Shown: positions 15,173 through 21,551 of the stretch, one piece after another
How the letters are laid out: each line of letters begins with the position of its first letter
Position numbering within the stretch: the first letter of the stretch is position 1
NCBI GenBank assembly: GCA_937937835.1
Contig: CALDBJ010000023.1
Span: forward strand, 1-21,588
DNA length: 21,588 nt
Reading direction: 5' to 3'
Source of the DNA: an uncultured Collinsella sp.
GTDB taxonomy: Bacteria; Actinomycetota; Coriobacteriia; Coriobacteriales; Coriobacteriaceae
The notes under the pieces: generated by a model
What the model saw: the letters and a program-made list of their open reading frames with translations, nothing else
What the model was told of the DNA's origin: nothing
Databases searched by the model: none
Position numbers and translations under genes: made by a program

Positions 15173-15251
15173 GCCTACGCGTTTATCACCATCACGTACC
15201 TGCGCCTTTGCCGTACGCAGATGAGCGGAGCGGCAAGTGATGCGCTGCGGG

Positions 15252-15257
15252 TATAAT
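15252..15257 (+). promoter_or_regulatory. -10 box of the YtxH/PRC operon
   Basis: A consensus TATAAT lies 51 bases before the preferred YtxH start. No clear -35 hexamer is seen 17 bases upstream. The gap of 136 bases after the preceding gene and the separate -10 suggest an independent transcript. Confidence 0.5.
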
Positions 15258-15308
15258 GGACAGCATTCAAACGGTGGGCACCGACGTGCCCGCAGGAGAG
15301 GAATGATC

Positions 15309-15698
15309 ATGGGTAAGACTTTCAGCTTTGTCTCCGGCGCACTTTTTGGTGCCGCTGCCGGCGCTATTGTCGGCGTTGCTCTGGCCCCGCGCTCGGGCGC
15401 CGAGACCCGCGCCATGGCTGCCGATATCGCCAACGACGCCTGGGACAATATGCGCGACACCTACGAGCACAGCGCCGAGGAGGCCCGTGCTGCGGTGAAT
15501 GACTTTGGCCCGATGGTCGACGCCAAGACCGACGACCTACGCGCCAAGGTCGACCTGGCTCGCGAGCGCATGGACCAGCTGCGCGAGCAGCTCAACGACG
15601 CCATTTCGGGCGGCAACGTGACGCCTGCCGCCGACGTCGTGGTCGAGAACGCCGTCGAGGCTGATACCGAGGCTGCGGAGCCCTCGACCGAGGCATAA
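15309..15698 (+). CDS. YtxH-domain protein
   Basis: This 129-residue protein opens with the typical YtxH pattern: a single Gly/Ala-rich hydrophobic segment (about 5-27, VSGALFGAAAGAIVG) followed by LAPRSGAETR. A helical, probably coiled region (about 35-100) and an acidic Ala/Glu/Val tail follow. YtxH proteins are small membrane-associated proteins found in general-stress or envelope operons and their molecular role is not known. Two starts are possible, ATG 15303 (MIMGKTF) and ATG 15309 (MGKTF). AGGAG at 15294-15298 is four bases from the first and ten from the second, and the family usually begins MGK, so 15309 is preferred slightly. The stop TAA shares its last base with the ATG of the next gene, so translation is coupled. 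Confidence 0.85.
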   Translation: MGKTFSFVSGALFGAAAGAIVGVALAPRSGAETRAMAADIANDAWDNMRDTYEHSAEEARAAVNDFGPMVDAKTDDLRAKVDLARERMDQLREQLNDAISGGNVTPAADVVVENAVEADTEAAEPSTEA

Positions 15699-16453
15699 TG
15701 CGCGCCGGGGATTTTGTCGGCGCCAAGATCTATCGCAAGCCTACCGAGGACAAGCGCACCAAAAAGGACGGCACGCCGCGCAGCCCTAAAAAGCTCGGAA
15801 AGATTCACTTTCCGGTCTTTACCCCGGGCGGTACGCGCGTGGTCGGCTTTATGGTCCGCCAGTCCGATATCGCGGGCATGATCGAGCGTCCCGACCGATT
15901 CGTAGCGCTCGACGCCATTGGCGTCTACGAGGGCGCCATTGCGGTCGATGACGTCAAGGACACGTACGATGCCGCCGCCGCCAAGCGCCTCGACATCAAC
16001 CTGGACGATTGCATCATCTGGGTCGGTATGGACGTGCGCACGGAATCGGGCGACGTCGTGGGCTATTGCTCGGATGTTGAGTTCAAGCCACGCTCGGGCA
16101 TCGTGCAGGCATTCTATGTGACCGCCGGTGCTGCTTCGAGTGTTTTGGTTGGTGACACGCAGGTGCCGCCGACGATGCTGCGCGGCTACGAGAACGGCGC
16201 GATGGTCGTCTCGGACGAGGTCAAGTCGCTCGGGTATTCGGGCGGTGCGGCTGCCAAGGCCGCCGAGGCCAGCGTCGTGGTGGGCGACAAGGTCAAAAAG
16301 GGCGCCAAGGTGCTCGACGACAAGGGATCGGTTGCCGTGGACAAGGGCAGTCGCGCACTGGGCAAGCAGCTCGGCAAGACGCGCGGCATGTTCAAGGCCT
16401 TTAAGGACGAATATCAAAAGGCGAGCGGAGGCTCGTCAAAAGCTACAAAATAG
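15698..16453 (+). CDS. PRC-barrel domain protein
   Basis: This 251-residue cytoplasmic protein appears to contain two PRC-barrel-like halves. One is at about 30-105, containing PVFTPGGTRVVGFMVR. The other, clearer one is at about 110-175, containing DVRTESGDVVGYCSDVEFKP then GIVQAFYV. The C-terminal 75 residues are Lys/Ala/Gly-rich and may bind nucleic acid or membrane. PRC barrels are small beta domains used for protein or RNA contacts (RimM, photosynthetic reaction centre H subunit, sporulation proteins). It overlaps the YtxH gene by one base (TAATG), so the two products are likely made in fixed ratio and may act together at the membrane. There is no enzymatic motif. The MgtE-like protein farther downstream also starts with PRC-like repeats. 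Confidence 0.75.
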   Translation: MRAGDFVGAKIYRKPTEDKRTKKDGTPRSPKKLGKIHFPVFTPGGTRVVGFMVRQSDIAGMIERPDRFVALDAIGVYEGAIAVDDVKDTYDAAAAKRLDINLDDCIIWVGMDVRTESGDVVGYCSDVEFKPRSGIVQAFYVTAGAASSVLVGDTQVPPTMLRGYENGAMVVSDEVKSLGYSGGAAAKAAEASVVVGDKVKKGAKVLDDKGSVAVDKGSRALGKQLGKTRGMFKAFKDEYQKASGGSSKATK

Positions 16454-16474
16454 CGACGTACCAAATGATGGGAG

Positions 16475-16510
16475 GCAAGCCGGAGACCTGTTGCTCCGGC
16501 TTGCTGTGTT
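16475..16510 (+). terminator. Rho-independent terminator after the PRC gene
   Basis: GCAAGCCGGAG (16475-16485) pairs perfectly with CTCCGGCTTGC (16494-16504) around an eight-base loop, followed by the short T/G run TGTGTT. The T-run is imperfect, so read-through into the deacetylase-like gene 16 bases later is possible. Confidence 0.7.
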
Positions 16511-16525
16511 TATGGGGGAGGGCAC

Positions 16526-17932
16526 ATGCGCCAAAACGGATCCAACTTAAACGGGCGTTCGGGTGCGCGTCCGACGGCGCGCCGCGACCTGGGGCAGCTG
16601 CCTAGCGGTCAGCGCAAGCGTCACCGTAAGCCCGGCGCGATGTATCTCAACCATAGCCGCGGCTTTAGCGATCGCAGCGCGCGCATCGGCAACAGCCGCA
16701 CACCCCGTCGTTCGTCTCGCCTGCCCTATGCGCTCATCGCCGTGGGTTGCGCGCTCGTGCTGTTTATCGCTGCCGTCGTGGGCTACGTCAACCGCAGCGT
16801 GGACGTGGAGCTCAACGGCCAGAAGACCGCGGTGCGCGTGGGCTCTACGCTGCAGAATCTCATCGACGAACAGGATTTGACTGACACCTACGACGCAGGC
16901 GACCTGCTGGCCGTCGATGACAGTGTGCTCAAGCGCCATGGAGGCGAAAAGCTGTCGGTGAAGGTCGACGGCAAGCGCGTGAAGCAGGGCAAATGGGATA
17001 GCCGCGAACTCGAGGGTGGCGAGAAGGTGACGGTCAAGGATGGCCGTAACACCTACGAGAAACACGAGGTTCAGGCTACGGTTATCGTGCCCAAGCTCAA
17101 GGTCGAGGGCACGGGCGCTATCGAGTATGTGCAGACGTGGGGTGTCCAGGGCCGCTCCGAGGTGTGGGTTGGTGAGCAGTCGGGCAAGACGCAGGATCGC
17201 GGCGAGGTTGTGCCCGCCACCGATTGCGTTGTTGCGTGCGCCAGCGTGGCGCCCAAGGGCAACAAAAAGTACGTGGCGCTGACGTTTGACGAGGGTCCGA
17301 GCGGCGCCACCAAACAGATCTTGCAGGTGCTCAAGGAAAAGGGCGTCACCGCGACGTTCTTCCTTTCGGGCGATGCGGTCGAGGCCTCGCCTGCCACGGC
17401 CAAGGCGATTGTCGATGCCGGGTGCGAGATCGGATCCAACAGCTACAGCGACGATTCGCTCAAGGGTCAGGACCGTGAGGCGGTACGCGAACAGATCACG
17501 AAAGGCACCGATGCGATTAAGTCGGCGACCGGCGTGAAGACGATGCTACTGCGTGCTCCCTACGCTGCCTTTGACGAGCAAAACTGGATTGATGCGATGG
17601 ACCTGGTCTCCGCCGTGGTCTCGTGGAATATCGACTCGGGCGACTGGCTACTCAACGGTGCCGACGAGCAGGTCTCGACGGTGCTCGATTCGGTGACGCC
17701 GGGCAATATCGTGCTGCTCACCGATAGAGACGAATGCGCCGAGCAGACGCTCGAGGCGCTGCCGCAGATTATCGACGGCTTCATCGCCGACGGCTACAAG
17801 ATCGTGACGCTCAGCGACCTGGTCAAGACGGACACGTCGCTGAGCAAAAAGCTCACCTCGCTGACGAAGGTCACCATGCCCAAGGACGCCGTGCTCCCCC
17901 AACTTGCCGAGGACAATGACACCACAGAGTAG
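16526..17932 (+). CDS. Membrane-anchored polysaccharide-deacetylase homologue, degenerate metal site
   Basis: This 468-residue protein has a basic cytoplasmic N-terminus (1-66, many Arg), one membrane helix (about 67-88), an extracytoplasmic linker (about 89-240) and a NodB-type domain (about 247-435). The linker starts VDVELNGQKTAVRVGSTLQ and resembles DUF348/ubiquitin-like modules. The NodB motifs are recognisable but altered. TFDDGP is TFDEGP (Asp255, Glu256). The metal-binding HTxSH is NSYSD, with Asn305 and Asp309 in place of both His. RxPY (343-346) and DSGDW (370-374) are kept. The LH of motif 5 is LT (Thr399). CE4 enzymes deacetylate peptidoglycan or other glycans using Asp-His-His-bound zinc. 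Here that triad is missing, so it may bind glycan without catalysis or use another metal. GGGGGAGG precedes the ATG. The TAG stop begins a repeat copy. Confidence 0.88.
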   Translation: MRQNGSNLNGRSGARPTARRDLGQLPSGQRKRHRKPGAMYLNHSRGFSDRSARIGNSRTPRRSSRLPYALIAVGCALVLFIAAVVGYVNRSVDVELNGQKTAVRVGSTLQNLIDEQDLTDTYDAGDLLAVDDSVLKRHGGEKLSVKVDGKRVKQGKWDSRELEGGEKVTVKDGRNTYEKHEVQATVIVPKLKVEGTGAIEYVQTWGVQGRSEVWVGEQSGKTQDRGEVVPATDCVVACASVAPKGNKKYVALTFDEGPSGATKQILQVLKEKGVTATFFLSGDAVEASPATAKAIVDAGCEIGSNSYSDDSLKGQDREAVREQITKGTDAIKSATGVKTMLLRAPYAAFDEQNWIDAMDLVSAVVSWNIDSGDWLLNGADEQVSTVLDSVTPGNIVLLTDRDECAEQTLEALPQIIDGFIADGYKIVTLSDLVKTDTSLSKKLTSLTKVTMPKDAVLPQLAEDNDTTE

Positions 17933-17969
17933 TTATTGGGTAGTCATTTAAGAACGTCCCCAATGGCTA
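17930..17969. repeat. Intergenic GTCATTGGGGAC-family repeat, copy 3 (short)
   Basis: The stop codon TAG begins a degenerate unit (TAGTTATTGGG), followed by a full unit at 17941-17969. In that unit AGTCATT pairs with AATGGCT (one G-U pair) across the loop TAAGAACGTCCCC. The loop is identical to the one in copy 1 at 5890-5902. Only about 40 bases are present, so this is the shortest copy. Confidence 0.8.
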
Positions 17970-18043
17970 TGTCACGGATACGTCAGCGTTTGGTATGCCT
18001 GCAATGTGCAGCGCATAAATTCGATGCCGCAGGGCGATGCTGA

Positions 18044-18052
18044 TGCTATAGT
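18044..18052 (+). promoter_or_regulatory. Extended -10 promoter of the magnesium operon
   Basis: TGC-TATAGT gives an extended -10 element with TATAGT at 18047-18052. The predicted start is near 18059, about 200 bases before the MgtE-like start codon. No strong -35 box is visible. Confidence 0.5.
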
Positions 18053-18058
18053 TACTGC

Positions 18059-18244
18059 GGTTAATGAGGGTCAAGAGAAAGGTTACAGGTGAAATCCAAA
18101 CCTCGACCATACAGTCGATGACCCCATGCAGGTGCTTTTTGCGCATGCACGGGGTGTAAGCGTCGAGCGGCGTGCCGCCCGCGCATGCGTATACATATCC
18201 AGAAGCCCCCGGACGCCGCACGCGCGGCCGCGTTCGGAGGAATA
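18059..18244 (+). ncRNA. Candidate structured 5' leader of the MgtE-like operon
   Basis: The leader can fold as a three-way junction. GGGTCA (18068-18073) pairs with TGACCC (18119-18124), AGGTT (18080-18084) with AACCT (18099-18103), and CGAC (18104-18107) with GTCG (18114-18117). An alternative hairpin pairs the same C-run (18122-18125) with GGGG (18151-18154) and TGCA (18127-18130) with TGCA (18146-18149). The two folds exclude each other, as in a regulatory switch. CTCGAC (18102-18107) with GTCGAG (18162-18167) is a further alternative. I do not recognise the conserved M-box (ykoK) core. It may be an unclassified leader or a Coriobacteriia-specific RNA class. Confidence 0.4.
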
Positions 18245-18277
18245 ATGATGGGGAGCACCATTGAATTATCTGAGTGA
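18245..18277 (+). CDS. Possible 10-codon leader ORF overlapping the MgtE-like start
   Basis: ATGATG at 18245-18250 follows a strong GGAGG (18236-18240) and encodes MMGSTIELSE before a TGA at 18275-18277. It runs in a different frame through the TTG start of the MgtE-like gene (18261). The best Shine-Dalgarno sequence in the region therefore serves this tiny frame, while the main gene relies on GGGGAG and TTG. It could tune translation of the downstream gene by coupling or by stalling, or be an accident. Confidence 0.35.
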   Translation: MMGSTIELSE

Positions 18278-20105
18278 GATGCTCAAATTGCCGGTCTTGG
18301 ACGTCGATGGCGAAAAGCTCGGCGTGGTGAACGATTTTGGTATTGCTACCGGCGAAGTTTTTCCACACGTGACCTCGCTCGCGTTCCGTGGTCCCGGCAA
18401 GACGCCGTTTATGATCAGCTGGCGCAAATGGGTCGACCGTATCGACGAGACGGGTGTACACCTTAAGACGTCGGCCACCGAAATCCGTTTTTCGTACCTG
18501 CAGCCGACCGAACTCTTACTCGCCCGCGACGTGCTCAACAAGCAGATTGTCGACACGCAGGGCATGAAGGTCGTGCGCGTAAACGACATCAAGTTTTCCA
18601 TGTCGGGCGAAAACCAGCTGCGCCTGCTGGGCGCCGAAGTGGGCGCCCGCGGTCTGCTGCGCGCGATCAGCCCCGCACTCGAGCATATCGTCGAGGGCTT
18701 TATGAAGCACCTGGGCAAGCCGCTCAGTGAGGACATTATCGCCTGGTCTTACATGGACCTGCTCGATCGCTCGACTAAGAACATCCAGCTCTCGGTGTCG
18801 CACAAGACGCTTGGCGAGCTGCACCCTGCCGACATTGCCGACATCATCGAGCAGCTCGACCCGCGCCTGCGTGCGCAGGTGTTTGCACAGCTCGATACTG
18901 CCCAGGCCGCCGAGGCCATCTCGGAGTTCGATGACGACGAGCTTATGACCGAGATGCTCGAGGGCCTGTCCGACACGGACGCATCGTCGATGCTGGCCAT
19001 GATGGACCCGGACGACGCCGCCGACCTGATCGACGAGCTCGATTACGAGAAGGCCGAGAAGCTCCTGCGCCTGATGGGCGTCAAGGAGGAGAAGGCGATT
19101 CGTAACCTGCTGGGGTATGAGGACAACACCGCCGGTCGCATCATGACCTCGGAGTTTGTCTCGCTGCCCGCCACGGCGACGGTCGGCGATGCCATCGAGG
19201 CGATTCGCAAACTCGATGAGGACTTTGAGAGCGTCTACTACGTCTATACCGAGGATCCGAGCGGCATGCTGACGGGCGTGCTTTCGCTGCGCACGCTGAT
19301 CGTGGCCGACCGCGACGCCACGCTGGGCCAGCTTGCCTATCGCGATCTGGTCTACGTGTCGCCTGACGAGGACCAGGAAGACGTGACGGACGAGATGACC
19401 AAGTACGACCTGGTTGCCATCCCTGTCTGCGACGAGAACCGTCATATCCTGGGTATCGTGACCTTCGACGACGCCATGGACGTTATCGCCGAGGAGCATC
19501 AGGAGGACCTGCAGATCGCCGGTGTCGGCTCGGGCGATAGCGCGTCGGACGACTCGACGAACGTGCTCAGCTGGTTCGTGCATCGTCAGTACTGGGTCGT
19601 CGTGTGGGGCATCGCCTCGTGCATTATGGCGACGGTGCTGGGGACGGCGCTGGGCTCCGCGCATCTGGTGGTGTTCCCCATGTGCGCCATGCCACTCGTG
19701 CTGTTGGCGGCCTCGCGCATGGTGTCGTTCGTCAAGAACTACTTCCTGGAGTATGACGGTCACGACGACGAGCCCAAGCCGTATCTGGGGTTCTTCTTCC
19801 AGAGCACGGGCATGGGCCTGATTCTGTCACTCGTGACCTACCTGTGCGCCCAGCTGGTGCGCACCGCTGCGTTCCCCGATGCGCCCATGTTTGAGGAGCA
19901 ACTCTTTACCGGGTGCTTTAATATTGCTGCCATCATTTGCCTGGTTGGTAACATGAGCGCCGTGATTTACCTGATGGTGCTGTTCTGGCGTGACGAGCAT
20001 GACCTCAACACGTCGGGCACTGCCATGAACGTTATTGCCGTCATGATCTCGTGCGTAGCGTACTGCGCCGCTGCGGTGCTGCTCACCATGTCGGTCATGG
20101 GTTAG
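18261..20105 (+). CDS. MgtE-like protein with divergent membrane domain
   Basis: This 614-residue protein contains two PRC-barrel-like segments (about 1-80 and 85-165). It then has an MgtE N domain (about 180-285, with HPADIADIIEQLD and GYEDNTAGRIMT), a CBS pair (about 296-410) and five hydrophobic helices (about 437-614). The cytoplasmic part matches Mg2+-sensing MgtE proteins. The membrane part keeps the five-helix plan but lacks the usual GGNxGTQ motif of helix 2 and the Asp of the last helix (here NVIAVMIS) that lines the Mg2+ pore. It may therefore be a regulator or altered channel rather than a standard MgtE. The TTG start has GGGGAG (18250-18255) five bases upstream and gives MNYLSEML. 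The NRAMP-type gene starts eight bases after the stop, so the two probably work as one magnesium system. Confidence 0.85.
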   Translation: MNYLSEMLKLPVLDVDGEKLGVVNDFGIATGEVFPHVTSLAFRGPGKTPFMISWRKWVDRIDETGVHLKTSATEIRFSYLQPTELLLARDVLNKQIVDTQGMKVVRVNDIKFSMSGENQLRLLGAEVGARGLLRAISPALEHIVEGFMKHLGKPLSEDIIAWSYMDLLDRSTKNIQLSVSHKTLGELHPADIADIIEQLDPRLRAQVFAQLDTAQAAEAISEFDDDELMTEMLEGLSDTDASSMLAMMDPDDAADLIDELDYEKAEKLLRLMGVKEEKAIRNLLGYEDNTAGRIMTSEFVSLPATATVGDAIEAIRKLDEDFESVYYVYTEDPSGMLTGVLSLRTLIVADRDATLGQLAYRDLVYVSPDEDQEDVTDEMTKYDLVAIPVCDENRHILGIVTFDDAMDVIAEEHQEDLQIAGVGSGDSASDDSTNVLSWFVHRQYWVVVWGIASCIMATVLGTALGSAHLVVFPMCAMPLVLLAASRMVSFVKNYFLEYDGHDDEPKPYLGFFFQSTGMGLILSLVTYLCAQLVRTAAFPDAPMFEEQLFTGCFNIAAIICLVGNMSAVIYLMVLFWRDEHDLNTSGTAMNVIAVMISCVAYCAAAVLLTMSVMG

Positions 20106-20113
20106 GTGGTCGC

Positions 20114-21376
20114 GTGCAAAATACCAAGCAAAAGTCGGGCACCAAGCAAAAGTTGACCATCGCGGCCATCTTTGGCGCTATGGGCCCCGGTCTGCTGGCG
20201 GCGCTTTCGGGCAATGACGCCGGCGGCATTGCAACGTATTCCAGCGCGGGCGCCAGCTATGGCTACAAGATGCTCTGGATGCTTCCCGTCATGACTGTGC
20301 TGCTCATCGTGACGCAGGAGACCGCGGCGCGCTGCGGCTGCGTCACGGGCAAGGGCCTGGCATCGCTCATTCGCGAGCGCTTTGGCGTGCGCAAGAGTGT
20401 ACTTGCTATGGCGGCGCTGTTGATCGCCAACACGGCTGTGACCATTTCGGAGTTTGCGGGCATCGCCAGCGGCCTTGCTCTCTTTGGCGTGCCGGCGAGC
20501 ATCTCGGTGCCGTTGGTGGCGCTGCTGGTGTGGATGCTTACCATGTCGGGTAGTTTCCAGCGCATCGAGAAGATTCTGCTGCTGGTGAGCTGCGTGTTCG
20601 TGACTTATATTGTCGCCGCGTTTATGGCTGGCCCCAACTGGGGTGAGGTCGCGGTCGACCTGGTCGTGCCTAACATTCAAAATGATCCCAGCTACGTGTC
20701 GCTCGTGGTCGCAACGATCGGTACCACCATCGCGCCGTGGATGATTTTCTTGGCGCAGAACAACGTGGTCGATAAGAACGCGGGCGAGGACGATATCGTG
20801 CTGCAGCGCATCGATACCGTGAGCGGCTCGCTTGCCGCCGATGTCATTGCCGGCTTTATTATCATCACGACCGGTACGGTGTTGTTCCCGGCGGGCATTC
20901 AGATTAGCGATGCTGCCGATGCTGCCCGTGCGCTGGAGCCTATTGCGGGTCAGTGGTCCACGGTACTGTTTGCCTCGGGCCTGGTCGCGGCGAGCTTCTT
21001 GGCTGCCTGCGTGCTGCCGGGCGTTACGTCGAGCGCTATCTGCGAGGCATTTGGCTGGGAGCGCGGTGCCGACCGCAGCTGGGACGAGGCCCCGGTCTAT
21101 CGCGGCATCATTACGGCCATCATCGGTATCTCTGCCGTGCTGGTGCTTATGCCCGGCGTCGATCTGTTCCAGATTATGATGACCTCACAGGTCATCAATG
21201 GCGTGCTACTGCCCGTGGTTCTGGTGTTCCAGGTGGTTATCGCAGCCGACCGTCACATTATGGGTGCCAACCGCAACGGTCGCGTGTGGAACATGCTCAC
21301 TTGGGCGACTATCGCCGTGATTACGGTGCTCACGGTCGTCATGTTTGTCCTGCAAGCGATGGGCTACAGCGCTTAA
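20114..21376 (+). CDS. NRAMP-related transporter, probable Mg2+ type (NRMT)
   Basis: This 420-residue membrane protein has the SLC11/NRAMP fold with about eleven helices. The helix-1 ion motif DPGN is DAGG (Asp35 kept, Asn replaced by Gly38) in GPGLLAALSGNDAGGIAT. In helix 6 the usual MPHN is APWM, so the metal-selecting Met is Ala207. Loss of that soft ligand, with Asp kept, is what is known for the NRMT branch, which transports Mg2+ and Mn2+ and includes a characterised member from the related genus Eggerthella. The start is GTG 20114, with AGGTGG (20104-20109) before it and eight bases between it and the preceding stop; the open frame to 20051 lies inside the MgtE-like gene. It is the last gene of the operon. 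Co-transcription with an Mg2+-sensing MgtE-like protein supports a Mg2+ role. Confidence 0.88.
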   Translation: MQNTKQKSGTKQKLTIAAIFGAMGPGLLAALSGNDAGGIATYSSAGASYGYKMLWMLPVMTVLLIVTQETAARCGCVTGKGLASLIRERFGVRKSVLAMAALLIANTAVTISEFAGIASGLALFGVPASISVPLVALLVWMLTMSGSFQRIEKILLLVSCVFVTYIVAAFMAGPNWGEVAVDLVVPNIQNDPSYVSLVVATIGTTIAPWMIFLAQNNVVDKNAGEDDIVLQRIDTVSGSLAADVIAGFIIITTGTVLFPAGIQISDAADAARALEPIAGQWSTVLFASGLVAASFLAACVLPGVTSSAICEAFGWERGADRSWDEAPVYRGIITAIIGISAVLVLMPGVDLFQIMMTSQVINGVLLPVVLVFQVVIAADRHIMGANRNGRVWNMLTWATIAVITVLTVVMFVLQAMGYSA

Positions 21377-21394
21377 CGCCCACTTTTGCTTCCG

Positions 21395-21429
21395 AACAGG
21401 CCGCAGCGATGGGCTGCGGCCTGTTTTTT
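21395..21429 (+). terminator. Rho-independent terminator of the magnesium operon
   Basis: AACAGGCCGCAGC (21395-21407) pairs perfectly with GCTGCGGCCTGTT (21413-21425) around a five-base loop, followed by an uninterrupted T-run to 21429. It starts 18 bases after the transporter stop. Confidence 0.95.
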
Positions 21430-21521
21430 GTCTGCTATAGGGTGTTAGTTATATAGCAATGGACAAAAAATGCCAAATATGAGTACTGTTGCTAAGTGAA
21501 TAGCATTTACATCCTAAAAGA

Positions 21522-21551
21522 TAATGAACATAGCCTTTAGTATGTTCATTA
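21522..21551 (-). terminator. AT-rich perfect hairpin, possible minus-strand terminator
   Basis: TAATGAACATA (21522-21532) and TATGTTCATTA (21541-21551) form a perfect 11-bp inverted repeat with an eight-base loop. Read on the minus strand it is followed by TCTTTT, so it could end a gene entering from the right. It is short of G and C for a terminator, and an operator is the alternative. Confidence 0.4.

Noticed and set aside
12899..15460. Very long open frame on the minus strand opposite the CorC-like gene and its neighbours
   Set aside because: It is antisense to three genes with clear domains, is full of Arg, His, Gly and Val, and shows no domain. This is a high-GC codon-bias shadow.
18059..18260. 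M-box (ykoK) magnesium riboswitch
   Set aside because: The position and downstream genes fit, but I could not find the conserved GGTGAGGCTCC, GCTGCCC and GCTAAAGCTC core segments. I leave it as an unclassified leader.
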